Positions 35,701-47,700 of a DNA stretch of 64,000 nucleotides are shown here, in pieces. A program made the position numbers and the translations under genes. Position 1 is the first letter of the stretch. Each line of letters opens with the position of its first letter. The notes under the pieces are model-generated. The model was not told the origin of the DNA. It saw only the letters and a list, made by a program, of their open reading frames with translations, and did no database searches. The stretch comes from Rhynchopus euleeides (lineage: Eukaryota > Euglenozoa > Diplonemea > Diplonemida > Diplonemidae), in NCBI GenBank assembly GCA_963210315.1, contig OY723306.1, positions 62,001-126,000 on the forward strand. The letters are read 5' to 3'.

Positions 35701-38700
35701 GGCCCGCCTGCGTGCACACGTTCACCACGGTTGGCGCCGCGGGCGGCAGGGTGCACTTCTGCGTGCTCCCCTTCACGCACTTCGCCCCAGACCCCCCGGC
35801 CACGACGCACCAGGCCCCGCCCTCGCGCATGTCCGGGTTGCAGCACCCTGCCATGCACTTCACGTCCGCACCAGGGCCGAACAGCCCGCGCGGGTACTGC
35901 GCCCGGTCTGCGGCCGCAATCTGCCACCCGCACTCGCAGTCGCACCCGTCGACCGTGACACGCGGCGTGTGCTCGCACGTGTGTGCCCCGAAGTTGCTCG
36001 GCTCGCTGCACTCGTCCACGTTGCACACAGCCGCAGCCGCCGTCGCCGAGGGCGCCCCCTGCGGGCACGTGCACATCCAGTCGCGCGTGCTCAGCGGCGA
36101 CGTGTTCGGGTCGACGCACGTCTGCTCGTTCTGCACGCACACGCTCCCGCCCCCGCTGTCCGCACACGTCGGGCACCGCTCCGTGCACTCGTCCAGCACG
36201 CACTTCGCCGCAGCCGCCACCGCGGACGTCCCCCCCTGCGGGCACACGCACCGCCAGTCCCCCTTGCTCTCCGGCGACATGTCCATGTCCTCGCACGTCT
36301 GCCCCGCCCCCCTGCACGTCTGCACGTTCACGTCCTCCATGCACTCGTCCACCGTGCACGTCGCCGGGCCGGCCACCGCCACCCCCGACGTCGGCAGCGC
36401 GCACGTGCAACGCCAGTCACCCTCCGCCGACGCCAGCTGGTTCGGGTCTGCGCACGTCTGCCCCGGCCCGCACTCCGTCGCGTGCTTCACGCACTCGTCG
36501 ATCATGCACGACGGCACGCCCTGCGTCATCCGCCCGGTCGACGGGGCGCGGCACACACACTCCCAGTCGCCCACCGACCGCACGTCCGTGTTCGGGTCCA
36601 CGCACTCCGTCCGCGCACGCGAGCACGTCGTCCCCGGGCAGTCCGCGCACGCCTTCGTGCACTCGTTCAGCGTGCACGCCGCCACCCCGCCCTTCTTCGA
36701 CCCGCGCGCCTCACCGACACACTCGCACCGCCAGTCCCCGAGCGACGACGCGTCCGTGTTCTCGTCCACGCACCTCTGCTCCTCCGCCGCGCACACCGAC
36801 TTCCCGCACGTCGGGCAGTCGTGCGCGCACTCGTCCAGCACGCACACCGTCGGCTCGCCCTGCTTCGAAGCGCCCGTTGCCGGCGGCACACACTCGCACC
36901 CCCAGTCGTTGCTGTTCTGCAGGTCCGAGTCGAAGCACGCCTGCTTCGCCTCCGTGCACACCTTCCGGATTGCGTCGATCTTGCACTCGCTCGACGGCGG
37001 GTTGCAGTCCGCCGCACCGCCCGTCTGCGACCTCCCGTCCACCCCGTGCCCGGGCACGCACTCGCACGCCCACGACCCCATCTCCGTCAGGTCGGTGTCC
37101 TTGCACAGCTGCCCCTCGTCCTGGCACACCGACCCCGACGTCTTGCACTCGTCCGTGAGGCACACCGCCGCCTGCTGCTGGCCCGTCCCGACCGACGGGG
37201 CCACGCACTCGCACACCCAGTCCCCCTCCTTCAGCCAGTCCTTGTCCACACACGCCTGCCGCGCTGCCGTGCACACGGACGCCTTCGCCGATTCGTGGCA
37301 CTCGTCCACCTCGCACACCGCCACATGCGCAATGGCCGTGCGGTTGCTGGGGGGCGCGCACGTGCACGACCAGTCCCCCTTCGACAGCGGGGACAGGTCC
37401 GGGTCGCTGCACGTCTGCCCCGCCTTCGCGCACACGTCCTGCTCACCTGCCGCCGCCACGGCGCTCTGGTTCCCGGGCACCACACACTCGTCCACCTCGC
37501 ACAGCGCAGGGCCGCCGGTGCGCCCCACCCGCTCGTTCGGCGGCGGGCAGACACACTTCCAGTGCCCCTTCAGCCCCAGCTCCGGGTCGGTGCACGTCTG
37601 CCCCACCGACGTGCACACGTCCCCGTACAGGTCGCACTCGTCGAGCGTGCACTCCGCCTCCTTCGCCACGGCCGACCCGCCCCACGGCGCGATGCACGTG
37701 CACGTCCAGTCGCCCAGCGACTTGGACGACCGGTCCGGGTCCTCGCACACCTGCCCCACGTTCGTGCACGTCTTCTCGTGGAACGAGCACTCGTCCGTCT
37801 GGCACTGGGCCGCCGCAGCTGTCGCCTTCCCGACGGCCGGCTTCCGGCACTCGCACTGCCAGTCGCCCATCACCACGTTGTCCGGGTCCACGCAGTCCTG
37901 CTCCGCCGCCGTGCACGTCGACCCGTGCAGCTCGCACTCGTTCACCACACACAGCGCGTGCCCGCCCACCTTCGACCCGGACAGCGGCGCCACGCAGCGG
38001 CACTCCCACGAGTTCAGCCCCGTCAGGGGGTTCGTGTTCTCGTCCACGCACAGCTGGTTCGCCGCCGTGCACGCCCCCTTCGCGCACGTCGAGCACGTGT
38101 CCGTGCACTCGTCCAGCACACACTGCGCCGCCCCGGCCACCACCGGCGCCCCGCGGCTCGGGGGCGTGCACAGGCACCGCCAGTCATCCAGCACCGTCTC
38201 GTCCGGGTCCTCGCACACCTGCCCGCGCGACTCGCAGACGGTTGCCACCAGCGGGTCGTCGCACTCCCCGACGTGCACGCACTTCGCAGCCGCCCCCACC
38301 GCCTTCTGCGGCGCCGGCGGGACGCACCGGCACTCCCAGTCGCCTGTCGACGACTCCTTCTTGTCCAGGTCCACGCACGTCTGCGAGTGGCCCGTGCACA
38401 CGTGCCCGTGCTTCGTGCACTCGTCCACCTCGCACTCCGCCGCCTGCGCAATGGCGCGCCCCGTTGCCGGCGCCACGCACTCGCACTCCCAGTCGCCCAG
38501 GCTCTTGGCCGCGTGGTCCGGGTCCAGGCACTTCTGGTTCGCCGCCTGGCACACGTGCCCGTGCACCACGCACTCGTCCACCTCGCACTCCGCCGCCCGC
38601 GCCACCGCCATCGTCGTGCTCGGCGGCGGGCACACGCACTGCCAGTCGTTCAGGCTCAGGAAGGACGGGTTCGGGTCCGTGCACGTCTGCTCCGCCTTCT

Positions 38701-41700
38701 TGCACACGTCCTTCTCGCACGTGGCGCACGTCACCTCGCACTCGTCCAGCATGCACTCTGCCGCCGCCGCCACCGCAGTCCCCGACGAGGGGGCCTGGCA
38801 GCGGCACTCCCAGTCCCCGGCCTGCGTGCGGTTGGCATCCACGCACGCCTGCGGCGGCTGCGCGCCCTCGCACGTCTTCCGGTTTGCCTCGCACTCGTCC
38901 ACCTCGCACACCGCCACACCCACCAGCTTCACCGTCGTGCTCGGCGCCGCACACACGCACTCCCAGTCGTTGTCGTGCGTCGTGTCCGGGTCGTAGCACG
39001 TCTGGTTCGCCGACGTGCACACGTCCCCGTGGATCAGGCACTCGTCCTTCGTGCACTCCGCAGCCGACCCCGTCCGCGTCCCGTGCTTCGGCGGCGGGCA
39101 CACGCAGTCGAAGTCGTGCAGCGTGTCGACGTGCGAGTCGTGGCACAGCTGCCCCGCCGCCGTGCACACGGCCCCATTCACCGTCCCGTCCACCGCCTCC
39201 ACGCACTCGTCCGCGCTGCACACGGCCAGCGCCGTGAGTGCGTGCCGCTCCTCGAACGGCGGCGGGCACCGGCACTCCCAGTCGCTCGTCGAACGCGCGT
39301 CCGTGCTCCGGTCCCGGCACGTCTGCCCCTCCTTCACGCACAGGTTCCCGCCCCCGGTGTCCGCGCACGTCGGGCACTGCACCTTGCACTCGTCCAGCAC
39401 GCACTGCGGCACCGCCGACCCGACGCTGATCCCGGTCCCCACCGCGCACTCGCAGTACCAGTCGCCCCCGTTCGTGTGGTCCGGGTCCACGCACCGCTGC
39501 TCCTGCGCCGTGCACGCGTTCCCCTTCCCGTCGTCCTTGTCGGCACACGTCGGGCACTTCACCGTGCACTCGTTCAGCACACACTTGTCTGTCGCACCCT
39601 GCACCGCAGACCCGCTCGACGGCGGCGGGCACCGGCACTCCCAGTCCCCCGCGACCGTCTGGTCCGGGTCCACACACGTCTGGTTCGCCCCGGTGCACAT
39701 CGTCGCGTTCGGCCCCACGCACTCGTCATACATGCACTCGTCCACCGCTGCGGCAGTCTTCGTGTTCGTGCTCGGCGGCGCGCACTTGCACACCCAGTCG
39801 CGCACGTGCTTCGGGTCCGTGCTCATGTCCTCGCACATCTGCCCCTTCGACGAGCACGTCTTGTCCGCACACGTGGGACACGTCGCCACGCACTCGTCCA
39901 GGTTGCAGATCGCCGCCGCCCCCGTGCTCGGCACGCCCGTCGCCGGCGCGATGCACTCGCAGCGCCAGTCCGACAGCTTCCGCTGGTCCGGGTCGACACA
40001 CTTCTGCCCGTGCATCTCGCACACCGACGTCGACGTCGCCGTCTGCTTCGCGCACGTCGTGCACACCTCCGCGCACTCGTCCAGCGTGCAGTCAGCCGTC
40101 TGCATCACCCCCTTTGTGGTGCTGCTGTACGGCGCCACGCAGTGGCACTCCCAGTCATTCAGGGCGGTGCTCGGGTCCGTGCAGTGCTGCCCGGCGTTCA
40201 CGCACACGTAGTTGTTCTCGCACTCCTCCGGCGGCTTGCAGTCCGCCGGCTGCTGTGCGGCCGGCAGGCCCTTGTCGGGCGCGATGCACTTGCAGATCCA
40301 GTTGTTGAAGGTGGTCTTGTCCGTGTCCTCGCACTCCTGCCCCGCGTTCATGCACACCGTGCCGTGCTCCTTGCACTCGTCCTCCTCGCACGTCGCGTTC
40401 CCCTTCACCGCAGACCCGACTGCAGGCGCCACACACTCGCAGCGCCAGTCGTTGTCCTGCTGCAGGTTCGGGTCGTAGCACAGCTGCCCCAGCTCGCACG
40501 TCTCCCCTTCGCACTCATCCGTCTCGCACTCCGCCGCGTTTGCCACGGCCGTCGTGTGTGACGGCGGCTTGCACACGCACCGCCAGTTGCCCGTCGCAGA
40601 CGGCAGCTTGTCGGGGTCCTCGCACGTCTGCCCCGCCTTCTCACACGTGTTCCCCTGACCGTCGTCCTTGTCCGCACACGTCGGGCACTTCAGGACACAC
40701 TCGTCCAGCTCGCACATTGCCGCGGGCCCGCCAACCGCCGACCCCGTGCTGGGCGGCGGGCACGTGCACGTCCAGTCACCCAGCGACGACTGGCTGGTGT
40801 TCCCGTCTGCGCACACCTGCCCCGCCGCCGTGCACGCGTTCGTCCCGTTCTCCACCGCGCACGTCGGGCACGTCTCGATGCACTCGTCCACCTTGCAGTC
40901 CGCCGCACCCTGCGGCTGCGTGAGGGTCGGCCCGACCGTGCAGTTGCACTGCCACGTGTCGTTTGTCGTCTTGTCGGTGTCGAAGCACACCTGCCCCGCC
41001 TGCGTGCACACCGCCCCGTGCACCACGCACTCGTCGTTCTCGCACACGGCCGGCTGCTGCATCCCGTTCGGCCCCGCCTGCGGCAGCACACACTCGCACA
41101 TCCAGTCGTCGTCCGTCATGTCGTCCGGGTCCACGCACTTCTGGTGCACGTCTGTGCACACGTTGTTCTGCCCGTTCGGCACACCCGGGATCGCGGGGCG
41201 TGGCGCGGCCCCCCCGTCCTGCGGCACCTGCCCCGCCGACACGCAGTACTGCTTCACGTTCGCCCCCACGCAGTGCAGCTTGTTCTTGTTGTACTCATGC
41301 CCCTGGTCGATGTAGCACCAGTCCGCCCGCTCGTTCGTCGGGTTGCAGCACCCGTCGGTGCACGGCTCCGAGCCCCCGCCGGGGCCCTTCAACACCACCA
41401 CCTTCCCGTCGGCGTCCTTGAACGTCGCATTCCACCCGCACAGGCACATGCACCCGTCCTCGGAGTACCGCGGCGTGTGCTTGCACTGCACTGCCCCCGA
41501 CCGCTCCACGCACTCGTCGCGCCCCTCGCGGCACTCGGGCACCGCCGACGTCACCGACGTCTTCGTGCTCGGCGCCGGGCACTTGCACAGCCAGTCGTTC
41601 AGGGTGTGGTGTGTCGGCAGCGGGTCCTCGCACACCTGCCCGGCAACGGTGCACATGTTCCCCTTCCCGTCATCCTTGTCCGCGCACGTCGGGCACTTCT

Positions 41701-44700
41701 CCACGCACTCGTCCAGCGCGCACTCCGGCACCGCGTGCTTCACCGCCGTCCCGTGCGCGGGCGCCACGCAGTGGCATTCCCAGTTCCCCTTCACCTTCAC
41801 GTCCGGGTCCACGCACTTCTGGTGGCTGTCCTTGCACACCTTCTCCACCTCCTCCTGCGTGCACTCGTCCAGCTCGCACACCGCCGCGCCGCCCACCGCC
41901 GTCGTTGCCGACGGCGGGGCGCACACACACTTCCAGTCCCCGACAACCTTGTCGTCCGGGTCGACGCACGTCTGCCCCGCGGCCACGCACACCTGCTCGC
42001 GCGTGCGGCACTCGTCCTCCGTGCAGTCCGCCACCGCGGTCAGCGCCGTCCCCACCTTCGGGTCCACGCAGTGGCACTCCCAGTCGCTCAGCGCTGTCAC
42101 GCTCTTCTCCACGCACGTCTGCCCCGCCTTCTCGCACATGTTCCCCTGCCCGTCCTTGTCTGCGCACGTCGGGCACTGCTTCTTGCACTCGTCCAGCTCG
42201 CACACCGCCGCGGCCAGCATCTTCAGCCCGGTGTACGGGTCGCGGCACTTGCACCGCCAGTCGCGCAGGTGCTGCGCGTCCGTGTTCAGGTCCTCGCAGT
42301 CCTGCCCAGCGGCCGTGCACACGTTCGCCCCCGCGGGGTCCGTCTGCGCGCACGTCGGGCACACCACCGCGCACTCGTCCAGCTTGCACTCCGCAGCCTT
42401 GTTGGCTCCCACCGTCCCCGTTGAGGGCGGGGTGCACTCGCACTCCACCTTCCCGTCGAACTTGGTCGACCCGGTCTTGCACACCTGCCCCGCAGAGTGG
42501 CACACCGCCCCGTTCGTCGTGCAGTCGCCCGGCGGGTCCTTGCACGCCGCCGGCTGCGTCGTCCCCGGCGCCCCCGTCTGCGGCGGCACGCACTCGCACT
42601 CCCACGAGTTCGGCTTCGTCTTCTCCTTGTCCACGCACGTCTGCCCCACGTGCGTGCACGTCGAGCTGTGCAGGCTGCACTCGTCGTAGTCGCAGTCCTG
42701 CGCCGCAGCGCCCACCGCGAAGTTCGTGCTCGGCGGCTGGCACACACACTTCCAGTCGTTGTCCGCCTTCTGGTCCGGGTCCACACACGTCTGCCCCGCA
42801 TTCTCGCACTTTGCCTTGTTGTCCGGCAGCGCGCACTCGTCAACGGGCGGCGCCGGCGTCGGCACGGGCGTCGGCTCCGGTGTCGGCGGCGCCTCCGTCG
42901 GCGGTGCGGGCGTGGGCGGTGCCGGCGTGGGCGGTGCGGGCGTGGCTGGGGCAGGCGTCGGCGGTGCCGGCGTCGGCGGCAGGGGCGTCGGCGGCGCGAG
43001 CGTCGCGGGTGCAGGTGTCGCGGGTGCAGGTGTCACAGGTGCCAGCAGACACTCGTCCGCCTTCCACATGCACTTCGGGTTCGTCTTGCACGTGTCCGTT
43101 GTGCAGAGGTCGTAGCACTCCGACTTCTTGCACGTCGTGTCCCAGATGCAGCCCGTGTCCTTCTCACAGTCCGCCTGCACACCGTAGTCCGTGCACGTGG
43201 CCAGTGTCACGGCAAGCTGCGACCCGAACTTGCTGGTCTTCTCGCACAGCGAGTCCAGCACCTGCTCCTTCAGGTTGTCCAGCTCCACAGAGACGAAGTG
43301 CTGGTCGCGCGGGTCACTGACAAGCGGTGTCAGCTTTGCCTCCGCGTTCTCGTCAGTGAAGGTGATTTTGCTGAACCGGCGGATCCCGACGCCGAACACC
43401 TGCACGTCCTCGGTGCGCAGCTTCGCCTGCCCCTCAAGCAACATGTCCTTGTACGACGACTTGAATGTCCAGTCCTTAGGCCCGAACCACGCCCCGCACC
43501 TCCACTGGCACGGGTCCCCGTCGTAGTCCGTCAGCCCGCCGTCAGCGATGATGATGGCCACGTGCTTCCGCCACGTCGGGCTCTGCGTGGGGAGGAACGC
43601 GTGGTCCGCCACGTCGTTCAGCGCCACATGCAGGTACGTCCAACCCGACTGGTAGTGGTCCTCCTGCCAGTCCAGGTCCCCGAACAGCTCGTCGCGCCGC
43701 CCGGACAGCAGCCCGTCCGTGCACGCCCCCACAGCACAGTTAACGGGGTGGTCCTCGTCGTCCGAGGCAGTGGCCCTCGAGAACTGGAGGAAGGTCACCC
43801 GCAGCCCCTTTGCGTCCTTCGGGACGTTCGCACCCACGGTGTGGTCGTGCCCCGTCAGCGGCACCTCCTTCACCCAGTCGCGAAGCATCTCGACCATACC
43901 GTAGAACCCGTGGGAGTGGCTCCCGAACGACCGCGCCATCGACCCAGACCCGTCGATCATGATCGCAACGTCCATGTCGGGGCACGCGTCGAAGTGCGGC
44001 GATGTGCAGTACGCATTCTTCGTGTCGTGGTGCCACACGCAGTCAGGGTCGCTCTGGCAGTCGCACCGCTTCCCGTGATTCTCGCACGTCTTCGGGACGC
44101 ACACGTCCACGCTGTTGACCGTCGTCCACATGCACTTCGCGTCAGTGTTACACGGGTCCTGGTTGTCGTGCTTCGCGCACTCCGTCTCCACACACACAGC
44201 CGGGTCATTCGACGCGTCCATGTGGCACTTCGGGTTGTGGTCACAGTCCTTCTCGTTCCGCAGCTTCGCGCACTCCGTCTCCACACACGGGGTCGACCCG
44301 TCCCACTTGCACGCCGTGTCCTTCTCGCAGTCAGCCTGCACCGTGTGCTGGCACGGCTTCTGCCCGCAGAAGCCGACAACCGTCGACGGCGGGCCCGTCG
44401 GCAGCGGGTCCACCGTCGGACGCCACACGCAGTCCGACTTCGTCTCGCACCGATCCTTCCCGTCCTCCACGCACTTGTCGACGGTGCACTTGTCGTCTGT
44501 CCCATACAGACACACGTCCAGCTTGCAGTAGTCTGGGTCGTCCGCCGGCGGCGTGCACGGCGTCGGCATCGTCACGCTTGCGGCATGGCACGAATCCTTG
44601 TCCTTCTGGTCCACGCACGGGTTGTCCGTGCACGACCCCTTCGACCACACGGGGTCCCACAGGCACGTCGGGTCGTTCTCGCAGTCCGCCTGCGCATCCT

Positions 44701-47700
44701 TGTCCGTGCACGTCTCCTTCGTCTTGCACACCTTGTCGCTTCCGCTCCACGCGCACGTCGTGTCCATCTCGCAGTCGACCTGGTTGCAGTGCACAAAGCA
44801 CTTCGACTCCACGCACTCCTCCGACCCGGGGGTCGCCGTGTCCCAGTCGCAGGCGTGGTCCAGCCCGCAGTCCTGCTTGTTGTCGTACTGCTGGCACCCG
44901 GTCTTCCGCACCACCGCCTTCCCGAACTTGCTGTTCGGGTCGCACAGCTTCTGCAGCATCTCCTCGCTGAACTCATCCAGCTGCAGGTTCATGAAGTGCT
45001 CGCTCGACGGCTCCGTCACCAGCGGCGTCAGCTTCGCCTCCGCGTTCTCGTCCGCGAAGGTGTGGCGGCTGAACCGGCGGATCACCACACCGAGAACCAG
45101 CACGTTCTCGTCACGCAGCTTCTGCTGCCCTGCCAGCAGCGACGTGCGGTAGGAGGCCCTCCAGCCCCAGTCCTTCGAGACCCCGCACCCCCTGCTGCAG
45201 GCGTCCCCGTCGTAGTCCGTCAGCCCGCCGTCTGCCACAATGATCGCAACGTGGTCACGCCACGCCGGGCTCTGCGTGGGGAGGAAGGTGTGGTCCGCCA
45301 CGTCGTTCAGCGCCTCGTGCAGGTACGTCCAATCCGCCTGGTAGTTGTCCTCGTGCCAGTCGATGTCCCCGTTCAGCTCGTCGCGCCGCCCGGACAGCAG
45401 CCCGGCCGTGCACTGCCCCACAGCACACACTGTCGGGTGGTCCTGGGCCGGGGTTGCATCTGCGATCGAGAACTGGATGAAGGTCATGCGGAACCCCTTC
45501 CCCTTCGACGTGATCGCCGCCCCCTTCGTGTGGTCGTCCCCCGTCAGCGGCACCGTCTTCATCCAGTCGCGCAGGATCTCCATCAGCCCGTAGAAGCCGT
45601 GGGCGTGGCGCCCGAACGAACGCGACATCGACCCAGACCCGTCCAGGATGAGCGCAATGTCCAGGTCCGGGCACGCGTCGTAGTTCTTGTCGACGCACGT
45701 GGCGGACCCCTGCCCGTGGTGCCACTTGCAGTCGGCGTCCTTGTCGCACTCGCACTTGTCCGAGTGCTTCTCGCACGTCTTCGGGACGCACACGTCCACG
45801 CTGTTGACCGTTGTCCACATGCACTTCGCGTCAGTGTTACACGGGTCCTGGCTGTCGTGCTTCGCGCACTCCGTCTCCACACACACCTGCGGGTCGGTCG
45901 CCACGTCCATGTGGCACTTCGGGTTGTGGTCACAGTCCTTCTCGTTCCGCAGCTTCGCGCACTCCGTCTCCACACACGGGGTCGACCCGTCCCACTTGCA
46001 CGCCGTGTCCTTCTCGCAGTCAGCCTGCACCGTGTGCTGGCACTGCTTCTCCGAACAGACGGCCACCTGGGTCTGGGGCGAACCGTTGGGCTGCGTGCCC
46101 GGCGTCAGCCACTGGCACTCCGTCTTCGTGTCACACCTGCCCTCCGTGTCCTCCAGGCACTTCTTCACCTCACACGTGCCGGGCTTGTGGTAGTCGCACA
46201 CGTCCAGCTTGCAGTAGTCCGGGTTCCCCGCCGACGGGGCTGCGCACGGCAGCGGCATCGTCACCCCGACAGCCATGCATGAGTCCTCGTCCTTCTGGTC
46301 CACGCACGGGTTGTCCGTGCACGACCCCTTCGACCACACGGGGTCCCACAGGCACGTCGGGTCCATCTCGCAGTCAGCCTGCGGCTTCGCGTCGCACCCG
46401 GGGATGTACTCGCACATCTTCCCGTTCCACTTGCACGCATTGGATGGATCGTTGTTGCAGGTCGCCTCGTCGCACAGCGGGTAACACACGGACTCCTTGC
46501 ACTGCACGGGCGACACGTCCGTGTCCCACACGCACGCCTTGTCAAGCTTGCACGTCTCGTCATCCAGATACCCAGCACAGTCCGGGCCCTTCGTCACCAG
46601 CTGCTTCCCGAACTTGCTGTTCGGGTCGCACAGCGTCTGCAGCAGCTCATCCGGGATCTCGTCCAGCTGCAGGTTCATGAAGTGCTCGTCCACCGGCTCC
46701 GTCACCAGCGGCGTCAGCTTCGCCTCCGCGTTCTCGTCCGCGAAGGAGTGCCACGAGAACCGGCGGATCACCACACCGAAGACCACCACTCCCTCGTCAC
46801 GCAGCTTCTGCTGCCCCTCCAGCAGCGACGTCTTGTACGCGGGCTTCCAGCCCCAGTCCTTCGAGACCCCGCACCCCCTGCTGCAGGCGTCCCCGTCGTA
46901 GTCCGTCAGCCCGCCGTCTGCGATGATGATGGCCACGTGCTGACGCCACGACGGGCTCTGCGTGATCAGGAAGGTGTGGTCCGCCACGTCGTTCAGCGCC
47001 TCGTGCAGGTACGTCCACTGACCCTGGTAGTTGTCCTCGTGCCAGTCGATGTCCCCGTTCAGCTCGTCGCGCCGCCCGGACAGCAGCCCGGCCGTGCACT
47101 GCCCCACAGTACACACTGTCGGGTGGTCCTGGGCCGGGGTTGCATCTGCGATCGAGAACTGGATGAAGGTCATACGGAACCCTGCGTCCTTCGACGTGAT
47201 CGCCGCCCCCTTCGTGTGGTCGTCCCCCGTCAGCGGCACCGTCTTCATCCAGTCGCGCAGGATCTCCATCAGCCCGTAGAAGCCGTGGCGGTGGCGCCCG
47301 AACGAACGCGACATCGACCCAGACCCGTCCAGGAGGAACGCAACGTCCAGGTCCGGGCAGTTGCTGTACCGCGGCATCGCGCAGTACGACCCACCCACCC
47401 CGTGGTGCCACTTGCAGTCAGGGTCGTTGTCACAGGGGCACTTGTCCGAGTACTTCTCGCACGTCTTCGGGACGCACACGTCCACGCTGTTGACCGTTGT
47501 CCACATGCACTTCGCGTCAGTGTTACACGGGTCCTGGTTGTCGTGCTTCGCGCACTCCGTCTCCACACACACCTGCGGGTCGGTCGCCACGTCCATGTGG
47601 CACTTCGGGTTGTGGTCACAGTCCTTCTCGTTCCGCAGCTTCGCGCACTCCGTCTCCACACACGGGGTCGACCCGTCCCACTTGCACGCCGTGTCCTTCT

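Noticed and set aside
35285..40561. 1758-residue plus-strand open frame opposite the giant gene
   Set aside because: It is Arg/His/Leu-rich and simply mirrors the DEC/EGF codon pattern on the other strand; no start context or domain. The same holds for plus 42497-46282, 32018-34918 and 60915-63815.
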